Shown here: positions 51,701 to 64,000 of the stretch, piece after piece
Layout of the letters: every line of letters begins with the position of its first letter
Numbering within the stretch: the stretch's first letter is position 1
From: Cryptomeria japonica
Taxonomy: Eukaryota; Streptophyta; Pinopsida; Cupressales; Cupressaceae
DNA: 64,000 bases
Assembly: GCF_030272615.1 (NCBI RefSeq)
Contig: NW_026729204.1
Span: 1-64,000, forward strand
Direction of reading: 5' to 3'
Notes under the pieces: model-generated
Seen by the model: only the letters and a program-made list of their open reading frames with translations
Databases searched by the model: none
What the model was told of the DNA's origin: nothing
Program-made: the position numbers and the translations under genes

Positions 51701-51819
51701 AGGAAAAAGCAAGGATAAGGTTGAAGGCCCTGGAACTAAAAAACAAACTTGGTCCAAAATTGGAAAGTCTTATAACTCAGCGGGTTGAGCTATCTAAAGC
51801 ATTAATTCAAGGAGAATGA
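48733..51819 (+). pseudogene. Element A accessory ORF, duplicate (unit 2)
   Basis: Carries the same stops and frame changes as the unit 1 copy. I found one base difference (49146, C instead of A), which is synonymous within an ATA/ATC Ile codon. The polypurine tract follows at 52173-52184. Confidence 0.65.
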
Positions 51820-52184
51820 TTACCGGAGCAACATATGCATTATCTGACCAACATGATCCAATAGACAAAAACCATTATCTCTGAGAGTAATAAATTCATG
51901 CAGAGTCTAAATATAATATTGGCATATATCTTTCAAATTGTAAACAATCAGTTACGGGCTATGAGGTAGAATTTATGTATTCGTTGATTCTTTTTGACAT
52001 CCTTTGTCATTGATGTCAAAGGAGGAGTAGTATGGAGAAAAATGTATGGAAGAAAATGCACATAAGAAATCACTTACTTAGGGGGAGCACACTCATTTTG
52101 GGGATCAGTTTTGGACTTCTTTTTTTGGACAACAGTTTTTGGATTTTTCTCATGAGTGTTGCCATCAATGCCAAAGGGGGAGAT

Positions 52185-52958
52185 TGTTGGAATTCTATAC
52201 TCACATGAGAATGGTTGATTTTGTCATTGATGGAAACCAACCGGTACAGGATTCTACAAGTTCATCGACAACACATACATCATCTACCAGCACCGGCAGG
52301 CACAACAAGGTCATTCATCGACATCTAGTTTACACCAACAATAAAGCATACCGACACTCAGGCTGACATGAGACAAGTTTTTTTATATGAATTGTATTGT
52401 AATGTAATTAATTATTTGTAAGCCAACATGATGTATTGTAAAGACTCATATATGTATGAGATCTTATAGGTCATTTTTGATATGGTATTATGTAGAAGAT
52501 AGCGAAAGGATTTTGTAATAAGGCACATAGGTTATGTGAGCGAATATCATTCACCGGCAAGGTTTTTGGTTAAGGTTTCTGATTGAGCTTAAACCGGTAC
52601 TGAATCAAGCATTGCAGATGCTATTTTGAGCAGTACATTATCTTGGATTTAATTATCCATTTTGTAGTCAGTGAGACTCTTTCATTGAGCAGTGGGCTCT
52701 AGACTGTTGGCCTTCCTGGATGTGCAGGCCCCTATTCTAAGTAATATTTATTTATATTGGCCAGTGAGTAAATATTGTGGGTCACAAATCCCACTGAGGT
52801 TTTTCCCTTACCGGGTTTCCTCACCAAAATATCTTGTGTTATGGTGTGCATTTATGTTGTCTCTGTTATTTCTCTTTGTTGCACTATTACTTATTTACCG
52901 ATACATTAATTTGGATTGCAAAGTTATAAATAAGTTCAAATATTCTATTAACCGGTTA
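52185..52958 (+). repeat. 3' LTR of element A, cut by Copia C, duplicate (unit 2)
   Basis: Same boundaries as in unit 1: TGTTGG start, abrupt end at CCGGTTA where the Copia C LTR begins. Confidence 0.88.
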
Positions 52959-55900
52959 TGTGAGATTCTGTGAGAAGTGAGAACCGAGCCAAGATCTGAT
53001 GTCGGTCGTAGATCACATGCAACTCCTCACGCAATAGATGATCAAAGATCAAAATAGTTGAATGAAGATAATTTTGATATGAGAGAGAAATAGAGACAAA
53101 GAAGAGAATTTGGAGAAGACTCTCACCGAGCTATCACTTCACTTACTTGACTAGTGAAGGTGAAAGTATAGTGCTTATTATATAGAAAAATATAAGCATA
53201 TACATCCAAGGGGTGCATTAACTCCTATTCCCCATAAAAAGTGGGATGTTTTACCTTCTTGGTAAATGCCAAAACATGTGGCATAACCTCCTTACATGAA
53301 GACAAAAAAGGAGTTGAGAAAGTTGGCACATAAGGCCAAAAGAGGGTATGAAACCCAACTACCCCATAACCCACTTATGAAATTACAAAATAGTGGTTAT
53401 GAGAGATGGCACAACAAGCCAAAAGAGGGTGTGTAACTCAACTACCCATGTGAGGTGGAGAGTTACATATGTAGCTGAAGTATTTCACCACGTGTCCTCA
53501 TATAAACCACTCCTATTAACCTAAGCAAGCTTAAATAATATATGTGTAGGAAAAATAAATACCCCCGAACATAAGGAAAATAAAAAACCTATACTAACAC
53601 CCCCCCTTAAGCATAGCTTAGGTGGGTGAAAATATGGGTCCCGACAAATGTAACCATGTTAGGTACCCATGTACATAGATAGCCCCCCCAAAAGAAGAAG
53701 CCCCCCATAAGAAGAAAAGGCCCCCCCCTAAATAAGGAGAGAAAGAAAGGAGGACTAAGAAGTCCGTCCTGTAATAGACACCTATCATATCCCATGCAGA
53801 GATCGCAAATGAAGGAACTTGCTTTCGGTGAAGAGTTTGGTGAAGATGTCCGTAGTTTGCTCCGTTGTAGAACAATACTTAAGATCAATGATGCCTTTCT
53901 AAATGAGCTCCCGAATATAGTGCATATGTATCTCAATGTGTTTCATCCTCTGGTGATGAACTAGATTTCTTGAGATCTGTATAGCACTTTGATTATCACA
54001 AAAGATGATAGTAGGCTTCCTAACTGGAATACCAAACTTAGTGAGAATATTTTGAATCCAAATAGCCTCAATGGTGGCATTAACTGCCCCTCGATACTTA
54101 GCCTCTATTGATGAAAGAGAAATTGCAGACTGCTTCTTACTCGACCAACAAACTGGACCAGAACCAAGTGAGAAGCAATACCCTGAAGTGGATTTGTGAT
54201 CTTGAGAATCACCTACCCAATTTGAATCCGTATATCCCACCAAGTCAATATCCATGCCTGTTGCATACTGAATTCCATAATTGTGAGTACCCTGAATGTA
54301 GTGGAGAATCCACTTAGCTACTTTCCAACGCAACTCATGTGGCTCCTGCATGAATCTAGAGACCATGCCCACCGCATATGAAATGTCAGGTCTCGTATGA
54401 GTCAAGTAGATGAGGCTCCCAACAATTTGTCGATATAAAGTGCTATCAACCAAGGGTGAAGAGCACTTAGCCTCAAGTTTGACCCTAGACAAAAAAGGAG
54501 TAGGTGCAGGCTTACAATCAGCCATGCGAAATCTAGAGAGCATATCGAGTGCATACTTGGGTTGTCCAAGGAAGATGCCTAAAGAAGATTGAGTAATCTC
54601 AATTCCCAAGAAGTAATGTAGAAGACCCAAGTTTGACATCATAAATCTATCATGTAGAGCAGTTTTCACTACCTTGATGGTGGATGAGTGACTCCCTGTG
54701 ATCAACAAGTCATCAACATAGAGAACTAGAAATGTGAGAGTATCATCCTAGTGTAGAATGTAGACGTTCAGATCAGAATGGCATCGAGTAAAACCAACTA
54801 TCAGAAGGAAGGAGTCCATCTTGGAATACCAAGCTCGAGGAGCTTGTTTGAGGCCATAGAGAGACTTTCGAAGTCGATACACAAGTGAAGGATCTTGAAC
54901 AAACCCTTGTGGTTGCTCCATGTAGATTTCCTCCTGAAGGTCACCATGAAGAAATGCACTCTTGACATCCATTTGATGAACTTCCCAATGATGGGTTGCA
55001 GCAATAGTAAGGACAAGCCAGATGGAATTCATCTTAGTAACTGGAGCAAAAATCTCAGAGTAATCAACCCCTAGAAATTGGGAAAAGCCTTTTGCTACCA
55101 AGCGAGCCTTATACTTATCAACTGACCCATCTACTGCAAATTTTGTTTGATAGATGCACTTGCATTGAACAAGTTTCCTTCCCTTAGGAAGAGGAACTAA
55201 ATCCCATGTGTGATTCCTTTCCAAGGAATTAAACTCTTCTTGCATTGTAGCATCCCATTCAAGAACACCTGTAGCTTTTCGAAAAGATTGTGGATCAGAA
55301 GCTAAAGAAATGAAGAGATGTGGAGCTTGCTAAAATTGTGACCTAGTTCTTCTAGAATCTGATGGATCACCAAGCCAATTTCTTGCTGACTCAAAAGTTT
55401 GTCGAGCCCAAAGAGGCACTAAAGCTGGAGAGTCTAGGGGAGAATCATCAACCTCTGAAGGATGACTATGAGAAGAATGTGAATCCTCACCATCACTGTC
55501 ACCATCTGAAGTGGAGGAAGAAGACTCCTCAACAGGATTAGGAGGATTAAGATCCTTAGAAGAACTATCATCATCATGCAATGTCTCCAATGTGATAGTG
55601 GATGGAGAAGTGGTATGAGAAGAAATAGAAGAACTCTCCTCAAAACAAACACTCCTCTCAATGAACAACTCATGTGTAGAGGGATGGAGAATTCTATACC
55701 CTTTGACGTCATCTGGATACCCAACAAATATGCAAGGCTTGCTCTGTGGATCCATAGCCTTGCGTTTCTCTGCTGGAATGTGGGCCCATGCAAGAGAACC
55801 AAACACTCTGAAATTCTTAACTGTAGGTTTCCGACCAGTCCAAGCTTGAAAAGGAGTTACCCCCTTCACAACTTTATGAGGAACTCGGTTTTGGATGTAA

Positions 55901-56913
55901 CATGCACAATTGATGGCCTCTACCCAGTACTGAGGTGCCAAAGACTTGGAGTGAATCATACAACTTTCCATCTCCTTCAAGGACCTATTCTTCCATTCTG
56001 TGACACCATTCTACTGAGGGTTGTATGGAACTGTGTGCTGCATGTTGATACCTTCTAAAGCACAAAATTGTTCAAACTTATTATTAACATATTCACCCCC
56101 ATTATCTGTATGCAGAATCTTGATGAACTTCCCAAATTGTTTCTCTACAAAAGCTTTGAAATCTAGAAAATTCTCAAATACCTCAGACTTTTGTTTGAGA
56201 AAGTAAACCCATGTAAATCTGGAAAAGTCATCAATAAATGTTAAGACATATCTAGCCCTGCTGAAAGATGGTTGTGGAAATGGTCCTACCAAGTCACTAT
56301 GTACCAACTCCAATAGCTGTGGAGCTCTCCATGCTTTTCCTTTATCATACTTCTCCTCAGGATGCTTACCAAGAATACATCCCTCGCAAACTCCATCAGA
56401 AAATCGAATAGAAGGCAACCCTGAAACCATGTCCTGTTTACTGAGTTGTTGCAAGTAACGATAGTTCAAGTGGCCAAATCATTGATGCCACAAACAACTA
56501 ATCTCATCTACATGAGTGAGTAAAACTATTGAAGGAGAGTCAAGAACAAAGTGAGAAAACTGATATAATCTGGATTGATGATCTGCTTTTCCCACAACAA
56601 TAGTAGACCCATTATGCATTTCACTGATTACCACTGTATCTGGTGTGAACTCAACTCTCTTGCTAGAACCAGTGTGAGTGATTTGATAAACAAATAGGAG
56701 ATTAGTTGATAAAGATGGAACACAAAGGACATCCTTAAATGTTCCTTTTCCCAAATCAACAAACCCTCTCCCATGCACTTCAATAGGAGTGTCATCACCC
56801 ATTAGTATGGAAGGCATTGAACATGGCTCTAAAGAGGTGAAATCATCTTTTGAAGAAGCCATGTGGTGCAAAGCACCCGAGTCAATTATCCAAGAATTGG
56901 GTTGTGAAGCAAC
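52959..56913 (-). mobile_element. Copia element C, duplicate (unit 2)
   Basis: 3' LTR at 52959-53599, polypurine tract at 53600-53611 and pol at 53785-56913 on the minus strand. All five nonsense codons are shared with unit 1. The one difference seen is at 56528 (A for G in unit 1), which changes Thr to Ile in the segment after the protease. The 12-bp triplet at its truncated end is also duplicated (56914-56949). Confidence 0.9.
53785..56913 (-). pseudogene. pol: Copia C pol, duplicate (unit 2)
   Basis: Single minus-strand frame with protease, integrase, reverse transcriptase and RNase H blocks as in unit 1. Stops lie at 56479, 56011, 55330, 54748 and 53899, with the terminator at 53785. It shows no independent decay since duplication apart from one substitution. 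Confidence 0.92.
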
Positions 56914-56937
56914 AGTACTTGTTTTAGTACTTGTTTT

Positions 56938-57560
56938 AGTACTTGTTTTACATTACAGACATTTACATTTACAGCATTGCTCATTTCTTGGTTAATTCCA
57001 AAACCGGGGTTTGACCTAAAGGCAAACCCCTAATCCCTAACCCCCCAATCGTCTTCACTTTTCTGTGTGTAGGTTGTAGGTACGCGGCTGAAATTGAAGA
57101 TCTAGAATCCTTGTGCAGAGACGAACAGATCCCCCTTCGTTTCGCGGATTTTTCGGAGGACCGTGGCGCTCGAGCGCCATCGTCCCAGCAACTTTCACTC
57201 AAATTTACAGGACAGCGTTGTATCGACATTTTACTGCTAATTCCAGGTCCGCAGCTTCATACTGTATTCCTATCTCAGTTTATAAGCAAATCTTTCTCAC
57301 TTTCTATGCATTCCTAGCTTAATTCTTCTATCAACATTCTTTACAAAAGAGGGTAGCCTTGCTTTCTTAACCCTTGAAACACATTTAGCATCCAATCTTG
57401 CATTGTGTGGGATTGGATCTTGTGGGTTTCAACCCCTCTTTTGAATGTAAAGTCTCTCCCCTAAGTGAAAACCATCAACCCTAGTGAATCTCCCTTCTCT
57501 CTCCTTGGAGTTGGAAGAGGGGAGAGCAACTAGGGTTCGATCGCGATTTTTCGCTTTACA
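56938..57560 (+). repeat. 5' LTR of O2, left-truncated; right duplication breakpoint
   Basis: Begins at AGTACTTGTTTTACATTACAG and ends TCGCTTTACA. Compared with the 3' LTR of O2 it lacks everything before the position equivalent to 63610. The duplicated unit ends inside it at 57251. Confidence 0.88.
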
Positions 57561-57563
57561 TTT

Positions 57564-57582
57564 TGGTGAACCCGACGTGAAC
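57564..57582 (+). promoter_or_regulatory. Primer binding site of O2
   Basis: TGGTGAACCCGACGTGAAC, three bases after the LTR. It differs from the O1 site by one C/T change. Confidence 0.7.
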
Positions 57583-58743
57583 ATCCTTTCTGATTATTCA
57601 TAGTTAGATCTGAAAATTGGGTTCCTTGATTACATTTCCATGTTTGATCTTTGGCAAAATTTTAGAGGTTAATTGCATAAAAACCCTAAATTTTCTTTTT
57701 AAGTAATTACACTTGTGAAATGTCTAAATGTTAATGCTTGTTTCAGATCTGCCCTTCTATTACAAATTATCAATTCATATCTATGCTTTAATTTTGAAAA
57801 TTAAGTGGTTAAGTGTCAAAACCCTAATTTTTAAAACCCTCTTGATTCAACCTTTGTCTGACAATTTCACTGATCAAAACATCTCCAAATCAGCTGTAAC
57901 TTTGGATTCCGCAATAAAATCACAATATCTTTCATCCCTGAAAATTTGGAAAAAAGTTGCGAGGACCGTGTGCACTCCGAGCGCCATCGTCCCCGACATT
58001 TTTTCCGAAATTTTGGGAGCTAGATCTTACTGTATTTTCCTGCTAAAATCCAGAATTTTGGCTGATTTTATCAATTTTAACACCTTCAAAATTAAAGTCA
58101 AAGTTGGTCTAGGGATTGCTTGGATTAACGCTTCTAATCATTCAAAAATCATTGAAACTGAAATTTTGTGTCAAAATTGTGTTCTTACTGTCCTAAATCT
58201 GAAAAGTGTGTTTGCATTCATTCGAAATTTCAGTGCTTTATTCAAATTCTTGCAATTCGTGACTTTTGAAATTAAGTGCTTAATTACAACAACTTTAATT
58301 TCCGCTTTCAAAATTGAATTTTGCGTGAAATTGAGTCAACTTTTGAATTTCAAAACTTGCATTGCTTTCGGTATTCCCTCTAAAATCATAAAATTCAAAA
58401 TTTCAGTTTCCCTCTCTTTTTCAAAATTCAAATTTTTGCATTTTTCGACAATCTGGGTAGGGTTCAATTTTGAGATTGCAACTTTAATTTGGCCTATCTA
58501 CAGATCGTAAAATCACTCAATTTTTTCAGATTAGCTCTAAAATCATCATAACTTTCATCCCTGCAAATTTCGAAAAAAGTTGCAAGGACCGTGTTGCACT
58601 CCGAGCGCCACGGTCCCGGACATTTTTTCTGAAATTTCGAGAGACTATCGTGATTGCATTTAACAGCTTAAATCCAGAAGATTGGCTGATTTTATTGAAA
58701 ATTGCTACCTCTAAATTCAAAATCTTCTCTCTCTCTCTAGTGC
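57583..58743 (+). other. O2 leader with repeated hairpin segments
   Basis: Holds the same two GAGGACCGTGTGCACTCC...GACATTTTTTC segments as O1, at about 57958-58010 and 58580-58630. The second is a near-perfect stem GGACCGTG/CACGGTCC with one inserted T. The frame at 57728-58510 has no recognisable features and is not supported as a gene. Confidence 0.6.
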
Positions 58744-61700
58744 ATGAGTTTTACAACAATAAGCCCTACTTACACTATTCCCGTTAGACGAAGCCATAGA
58801 ATTAAGTCTCTCCAAGGTTTAATTACCGAGGAGATGGAACCTAATTTGAATAGCCTTTTTAACGAGGACATGGGTAAGTCCTCTAATCCTCCTAGTGATG
58901 AAGAAGCTCTCCATGAGGTTTCTGAAGAACAACTTTTGAAATTGGATAACCAATTTGACGATTTTTGACAATGGATGTCTCAAGAATACCCCAATAGTCA
59001 AGCTCTTCCTTTAATTGAGGGTCTAAAACGTATGCTTCAAAGTGATAAGAATGGAATTGATATTTTGCGTGGTATTGCACACATTGTGGATTCAAATGTG
59101 ATGCCTATGAAAAGTTGTGCCGAAACCTTAGGTTATATACAACCTCCTACTCAAGACAATCATTCTATTCCTTTGATGACTTCTATTGCTAGCATACCTA
59201 CCTTTACATCAAACATAATGGCTACTTCTATACAAGATATTCCTTCTATGATCACCAGTCATGGGGGCAATCCTCCCTCTTCTTCAATTAACCCTCTTCC
59301 TTCATTCAATCCAACTTCTTCATTCATTCCTTCAATGAGTATTCCTATTACATCTCCACAAATGAACATGACGCAAGGGGACAATTCATTCAATCATTCC
59401 ATTCCTCCTTGTAGTGTTCCTCCTGTCCAATCATCTCCTATGACTAATTATCATAGGGTCCCACCACCTTACTCTTTACCTTCTTTCAATAACATAACAC
59501 CTCCATCTCAATCTAACACATCTAATATGAATTCTTCGACTGAAGCGACCATTAACAATCTTGCACAAACTGTCTCTTCTTTACAGCAACAAATTGCCTC
59601 TATGAATCAATCTAAGTTTAGTGTGCCCACATTTGATGTTGCGAGCCCACTTTCTCTTGACATTGTTCGAGCTATCCCTCCTAAACATGTTGAAATTCCA
59701 CATTTGGAGCTTTATAATGGTAAAGGTGATCCTCTAACACATGTTAAGACTTTTCAAACAATTTGTACCGATTTTGCTTATGACCAAAGGTTGCTTGCAA
59801 AATTGTTTACTAGAACATTAAGAGATAAAGCCCTACAATGGTATTGCTCGTTGCCTTCCTATTCTATTACTTCTTTCGAACAAGTTGCAAATGCTTTTAT
59901 TCAATAATTTCAAAACAATATAAGTCTTGAAGTTACTTTGATTGATTTAATGCATTGTAAACAAGGTGTTAAAGAAAAAGTGACTGATTTCATTGGTAGA
60001 TATAAGCATTTGTATGCTCAAATTTCTTTTCCAGTGCCTGACAATGATATTCAAAGAATCTTTATTTCTAATTTACAAAAAGATATTCGAGACAAACTTC
60101 TGTTTTCTGAGTTTACTTCTTTCCAACAGTTGTGTGCAACTCTTCACAATTATCAACTGACTGTGAGTCAAATGGAACAATCACATCCTATGGCTCCGAG
60201 TGATAAGGGTGATAGCAGTCAACAACCATTTGGGAAGTTTAAACCGAACAGAGATTCCATCAAATTCAATGAAAACATCATCAACAACAATGTGAATGCA
60301 GCATCAGGTGTGCCTCCTATTTTTAAATTTTTCAAGAAAGAAAGAAAGTATACTCCTTTGAATGAATCATTGCATAGTATTATGAATAAGTTATTGGAAC
60401 AAAATGTGCTTACTCTTCCTCCTATAAGGCAAATTGATCCTGCAAAGATTACTTCACCTTATTTTGATAACAAAGCTTTTTGTCAATTTCATCGTCAGCC
60501 TGGGCATGATACTGAAAAATGTTTTTCTTTAAAGGGTAAAATTCAAGATTTGATTGATAATAATACTATTTCTATTTCTGGAGTGAATGATAAAGGCAAT
60601 ACATTTGTAGCTCCTCCTAACCAAAATCTTCAGATTTTTACTGATCCATTACCTTCTCATTCTTCTCATACCTCTAATGCGATTGAGGCTAATGATTCCT
60701 CTCTTTCATCTGATGATCTTGCGTCTATGACTCCGAATGTGATTAACTTTGTAGAGCAGCAAGAAATCCCTAAAGAACTTTCCATCACATTGGATTCCAG
60801 TGAAACCATTAGGGCACCTGATGGTCCTTTATACATAGTTGCAAAAGTCAAGAATACACCTTGCCGTGGAGTGCTTATTGATCCTTCGTGCATGGTTAAT
60901 GTTATTACTGAAGAATTTCTTTTTACTTTGCAATTGAATCAAGTGATATATGACAAAACAGATGTGATTGTGAAACTATTTGATGCATTTTCTTCTCCTG
61001 CAATTGGTTCTATTACATTACCTATTGAGGTCCGTAACAAATCCCTTGATGTGAACTTTGCTATTATTCCATCTTCCGAACAATTTCGTGTGAAGCTTGG
61101 CTATCCTTGGCTATCTTCCATGAAAGCTCTTGCTTCTCCTATTCACAAGTGTTTGAAATTTCCCCATAATGGTGAAGTTGTTACTGTCAATCATAGTCTC
61201 TTTGAACCAGCTGAAAGAACTTCTAGCGTTCCTCTTGATTACTTTTGGCCTAAACAATTCCAATCTCTTCCTCCGCGAAGTGATCATCTTTTTAAATCTT
61301 ATCAAAAGTGGAAAAAAGATATGATCCTATCTCTAAGTGAACCTAGAACACCCAAACTTGACATTCCTATCGTTCTTGAGAAGGAAGTTCTTCCTTTGAG
61401 AGATAAAACTAATGTCTTTCCTCAAGAAGATTCCTCACCCATTCCTATGGATGTGACTATGCCTATATCTAATAAACTTCCCAAAAGTAGACCTATCCCT
61501 CCTCGTCATGATGGACTTGGTCTCCTTCCAAAACCAAATATTCCTCCCTTATATGGAGCAATTCCTCCTCCTTCCTCTTATGGAGAGAAGAGACCTTCCT
61601 CTTCTCCTATTGTTCAGCCTAAGAGACCACAACCTAAACACCCAAGTGATAAGGATGAGAACATTCCTCCTCCTCAATCTTCTCAACTTCCTACTAAGAC

Positions 61701-62187
61701 TAGACGAAATCGTTCTGCACGTGAACGCCGGCGAAAGCGTCGTCTTAGAGCTCAAACTTTGCAATCCCCAAAAACACCTTCAACAAGCATTATTCCATTT
61801 TCTCCTCAGCCGACGATTGAGCCGAAATCTCCTAAACATAAGATGCATGATGGTCTTCATCCTGTGCGAGTTAAAGACCCTATTTTTATAAATCTTGATG
61901 ATGATATAGATGAAAATGTTATTCATGATGAAAATGCTACTTCTCCTGTTCATTCTGATAGTGAATATGAACTTCTTGATATTGATAGCCATTTATCTAA
62001 CGAATTTTCTAAAGCACTTATCCTAGCTCCTAGACAAGAACACCGCGGCTTGGGATATGAACATAGCCCTTGTTTGGATCTTGTGATAGCTCCATCTGCT
62101 GTGTTGGATGTTCCTCCTCTAGTGTGTTCCCTGCCTTCCCAAAACATTGATCAGCAAGATCGGGGGGTAGATGACGTGCTAGACTAG
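58744..62187 (+). pseudogene. gag: O2 gag with protease-like domain, two nonsense codons
   Basis: In a single frame from ATG 58744 (MSFTTISPTYTIPVRRSH). TGA at 58966 replaces the CGA of O1, and TAA at 59905 replaces the CAA of O1; both are C-to-T changes and there is no frameshift. The Gag core, the CCHC-like finger CQFHRQPGHDTEKC and a protease-like GVLIDPSCMVNVI follow, then a basic C-part (RRNRSARERRRKRR). This copy shows that the original start lies 30 codons upstream of the first usable Met in O1. The conserved D[AP]SC in both copies suggests that the protease motif changed before the two elements separated. Confidence 0.88.
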
Positions 62188-62933
62188 TTTCATTAGCATA
62201 GCAGATTCTCTCCTCCTCTCTTTCATTACTTCTTCTATGTGTTATTCTCATTCTTCTATTTGTTGTCCTTAGTGTTGTCTACTTGAGGACGATGCAAAGC
62301 ATTGAGATCTCTCGATCTCTCTCATGTTGACTCAAAAGACACATGTGTTCCCTTCTTCTAGGTGACCTTCCTTGATTGGGGAATGAAGAACATTTATGCA
62401 TACATACATATGATATACATCAATTATCATACAGCATACTGACCCCGAGGAAAGCAAAGTCACCTCGTGCTTTGTGTTTTGTGTCTATTATCCTTGGGCT
62501 TATCTCACACTTGGGGGCTAAATCCTTGTGATAACGTGCTCCTTTCCCTTTTTCATTTTCTTATATGTATCACTACCTTAAAGCAATCACCCCCGGTGAG
62601 GCGTGTGCAATTGCTTTAACGTAGGGGGGCATACATCCCGTTCATATCTTTTCAAGATACTTGAAAATTTCTTGACAAATTTAGCTTTGCCTTGAAAATT
62701 TTTGATATCTTTCTTGCATGACTCATAGTGAGGGAACCTTGCTACTGACAGTCATGGTTCTCCCTCGTGATCTTCCCTTTTACCTTGTCAATCGAAGTCG
62801 TAAGATCCTTAGTCCACCGGGGGCTTGGTGTATCTTGCCTCCTTGACGTGGTGAAAGTTTTTCAATGTTGTTTCCTTGTACTTTACCGGAAGTATGAGCG
62901 TACGCTTATACTCCCGCTAAAGTGGGGGCTAAA
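62188..62933 (+). other. O2 3' noncoding tail and polypurine tract
   Basis: Closely similar to the O1 tail over its whole length and devoid of pol. The polypurine tract AAAGTGGGGGCTAA ends at 62932, just before TGTAGCATCC. Confidence 0.7.
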
Positions 62934-64000
62934 TGTAGCATCCTAAAATTGCGACACTTGCAATTTCGACTGCATTTGGGTCTTCACGATGGCGATGCAA
63001 CACGCAACCTGAATGGAGACCTCGAAACCTGATTATGACACTGAAAACTGCATTTTCTTGCACCCTGGCCTGAACCTCCTTTGCACCCTGCTGTCCCGGG
63101 AGGTGGGACCAGAGCGCCCAGCGCCCTGGTCCCCCAGGACCATGGCGCCCAGCACCCTGGTCCCCCAGGACCATGGCGCCCAGCACCCTGGTCCCCCAGG
63201 ACCATGGCGCCCAGCGCCCTGGTCCCTGGGCCTATTTTGGGCCCGATCTCCTAAGGGGTCTCGGGCCTTTTTGTTTGCAAATTGGAAAATAACATTTCCT
63301 GGTCGGCCTAAGGTCGGGAAAATCAGTCTTTTAACCCTAATTGGCAAGTATATAAACTACATTTTTCTCTCTCATTTGGGATATGAAGAGGATATGTGTA
63401 CAAGCGTGGAAACTATACTCAAGCATTCAAGCATTCAAGCATTCCTTCAAGGATTCCTTCTAAGTCTCCATTCAAGGCTAAGTGTTGCATTCAAGACAAG
63501 GATTCAACCATTGAAGAGGAGGTCACTTACTACATACTACTACAACATACAACATACAACATCTATACCTTCGCACATAAGGATACAAACATCCTTACAA
63601 CAAGGTATTAGTACTTGTTTTACATTACAGACATTTACATTTACAGCATTGCTCATTTCTTGGTTAATTCCAAAATCGGGGTTTGACCTAAAGGCAAACC
63701 CCTAATCCCTAACCCCCCAATCGTCTTCGCTTTTCTGTGTGTAGGTTGCAGGTACGCGGCTGAAATTGAAGATCTGGAATCCTTGTGCAGAGACGAACAG
63801 ATCCCCCTTCGTTTCGCGGATTTTTCGGAGGACCGTGGCGCTCGGGCGCCATCGTCCCAGCAACTTTCGCTCAAATTTACAGGACAGCGCCGTATCGACA
63901 TTTTACTGCTAATTCCAGGTCCGCAGCTTCATACTGTATTCCTATCTCAGTTTATAAGCGAATCTTTCTCACTTTCTATGCATTCCTAGCTTAATTCTTC
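62934..64000 (+). repeat. 3' LTR of O2, continues past the window
   Basis: Starts TGTAGCATCCTAAAATTGCG. Contains three to four units of a 31-bp GC-rich minisatellite (about 63110-63230, CCTGGTCCCCCAGGACCATG core) and AAGCATTC octamers near 63420. The GGCGCTCGGGCGCC element lies near 63838. The window stops about 350 bp before the expected LTR end. Confidence 0.88.

Larger units (their letters stand above)
40842..57251 (+). repeat. Direct 16.4-kb duplication, unit 2
   Basis: Same content and order as unit 1. The T1 portion lacks its 5' LTR and gag, because only the part to the right of O1 was duplicated. It ends inside the O2 5' LTR, where the sequence becomes O2-specific (GCAGCTTCATACTG at 57251). 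Confidence 0.93.
56938..64000 (+). mobile_element. Element O2: second gag-only Tat-like retrotransposon
   Basis: Truncated 5' LTR, primer site, leader, gag-protease-like frame, conserved tail, polypurine tract and 3' LTR running out of the window. It has the same pol-less plan as O1 and similar coding sequence (most residues identical), but a distinct LTR subtype. The first 675 bp or so of its 5' LTR are missing, replaced by truncated Copia C. Confidence 0.88.

Noticed and set aside
57728-58510. 260-codon frame upstream of O2 gag
   Set aside because: The equivalent O1 region is not open over the same length, the composition is that of AT-rich leader, and no motif is seen.

Overview
This is plant nuclear DNA made almost entirely of LTR retrotransposons and decayed transposon-derived or unknown genes. 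It is AT-rich. It carries chromovirus, Copia-type and Tat-like elements, tRNA-iMet-type primer sites, and introns of about 80-130 nt. No intact host gene and no tRNA, rRNA or CRISPR array was recognised. The repeat density, nesting and slow decay suggest a very large plant genome, with a conifer or other gymnosperm as my guess. That guess is inference, not a sequence match.

Layout, left to right. (1) 60-3208: a broken DDE/RNase H-like transposase-type gene with an 82-nt intron. (2) 3425-6058: about 7.3 copies of a 359-bp tandem repeat. (3) 6702-10257, minus strand: an unrecognised multi-exon pseudogene with several short exons that are whole numbers of codons, interrupted by an LTR-like segment (8151-9590). 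(4) 10475-36548: element A, a Copia-like but pol-less retrotransposon with coiled-coil/zinc-knuckle gag and a long accessory ORF. Element T1, a Gypsy chromovirus with 3.4-3.5 kb LTRs (12137-31653), sits inside A with target duplication GTTGG. Element O1, a gag-only Tat-like element (16876-24648), sits inside T1 with target duplication GATGC. (5) 36549-40503, minus strand: Copia element C, inserted in the 3' LTR of A and truncated at its own 5' side. (6) 40504-57251: a chimeric O-family LTR followed by a second, nearly identical copy of everything from the end of O1 to the truncated Copia. (7) 56938-64000: element O2, a second gag-only element whose 3' LTR runs off the window.

The main event is a recent direct duplication of about 16.4 kb (24358-40841 and 40842-57251). 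Its junction lies inside an O-family LTR. Left of 40841 the LTR matches the 5' LTR of O2; right of 40844 it matches the 3' LTR of O1. That is what unequal crossing-over between two related LTRs would leave. Comparing the copies by eye, I found eight substitutions and one TA-repeat length change. An assembly artefact (two haplotypes placed in tandem) is the main alternative.

The relative order read from the nesting is: A, then T1 in A, O1 in T1, C in the 3' LTR of A, O2 next to truncated C, then the duplication. Most coding lesions in T1, C, O1 and O2 are nonsense codons explained by C-to-T change of CAA, CAG or CGA, as expected of densely methylated, silenced plant DNA. The only nearly intact long reading frame is the O1 Gag (1114 codons).
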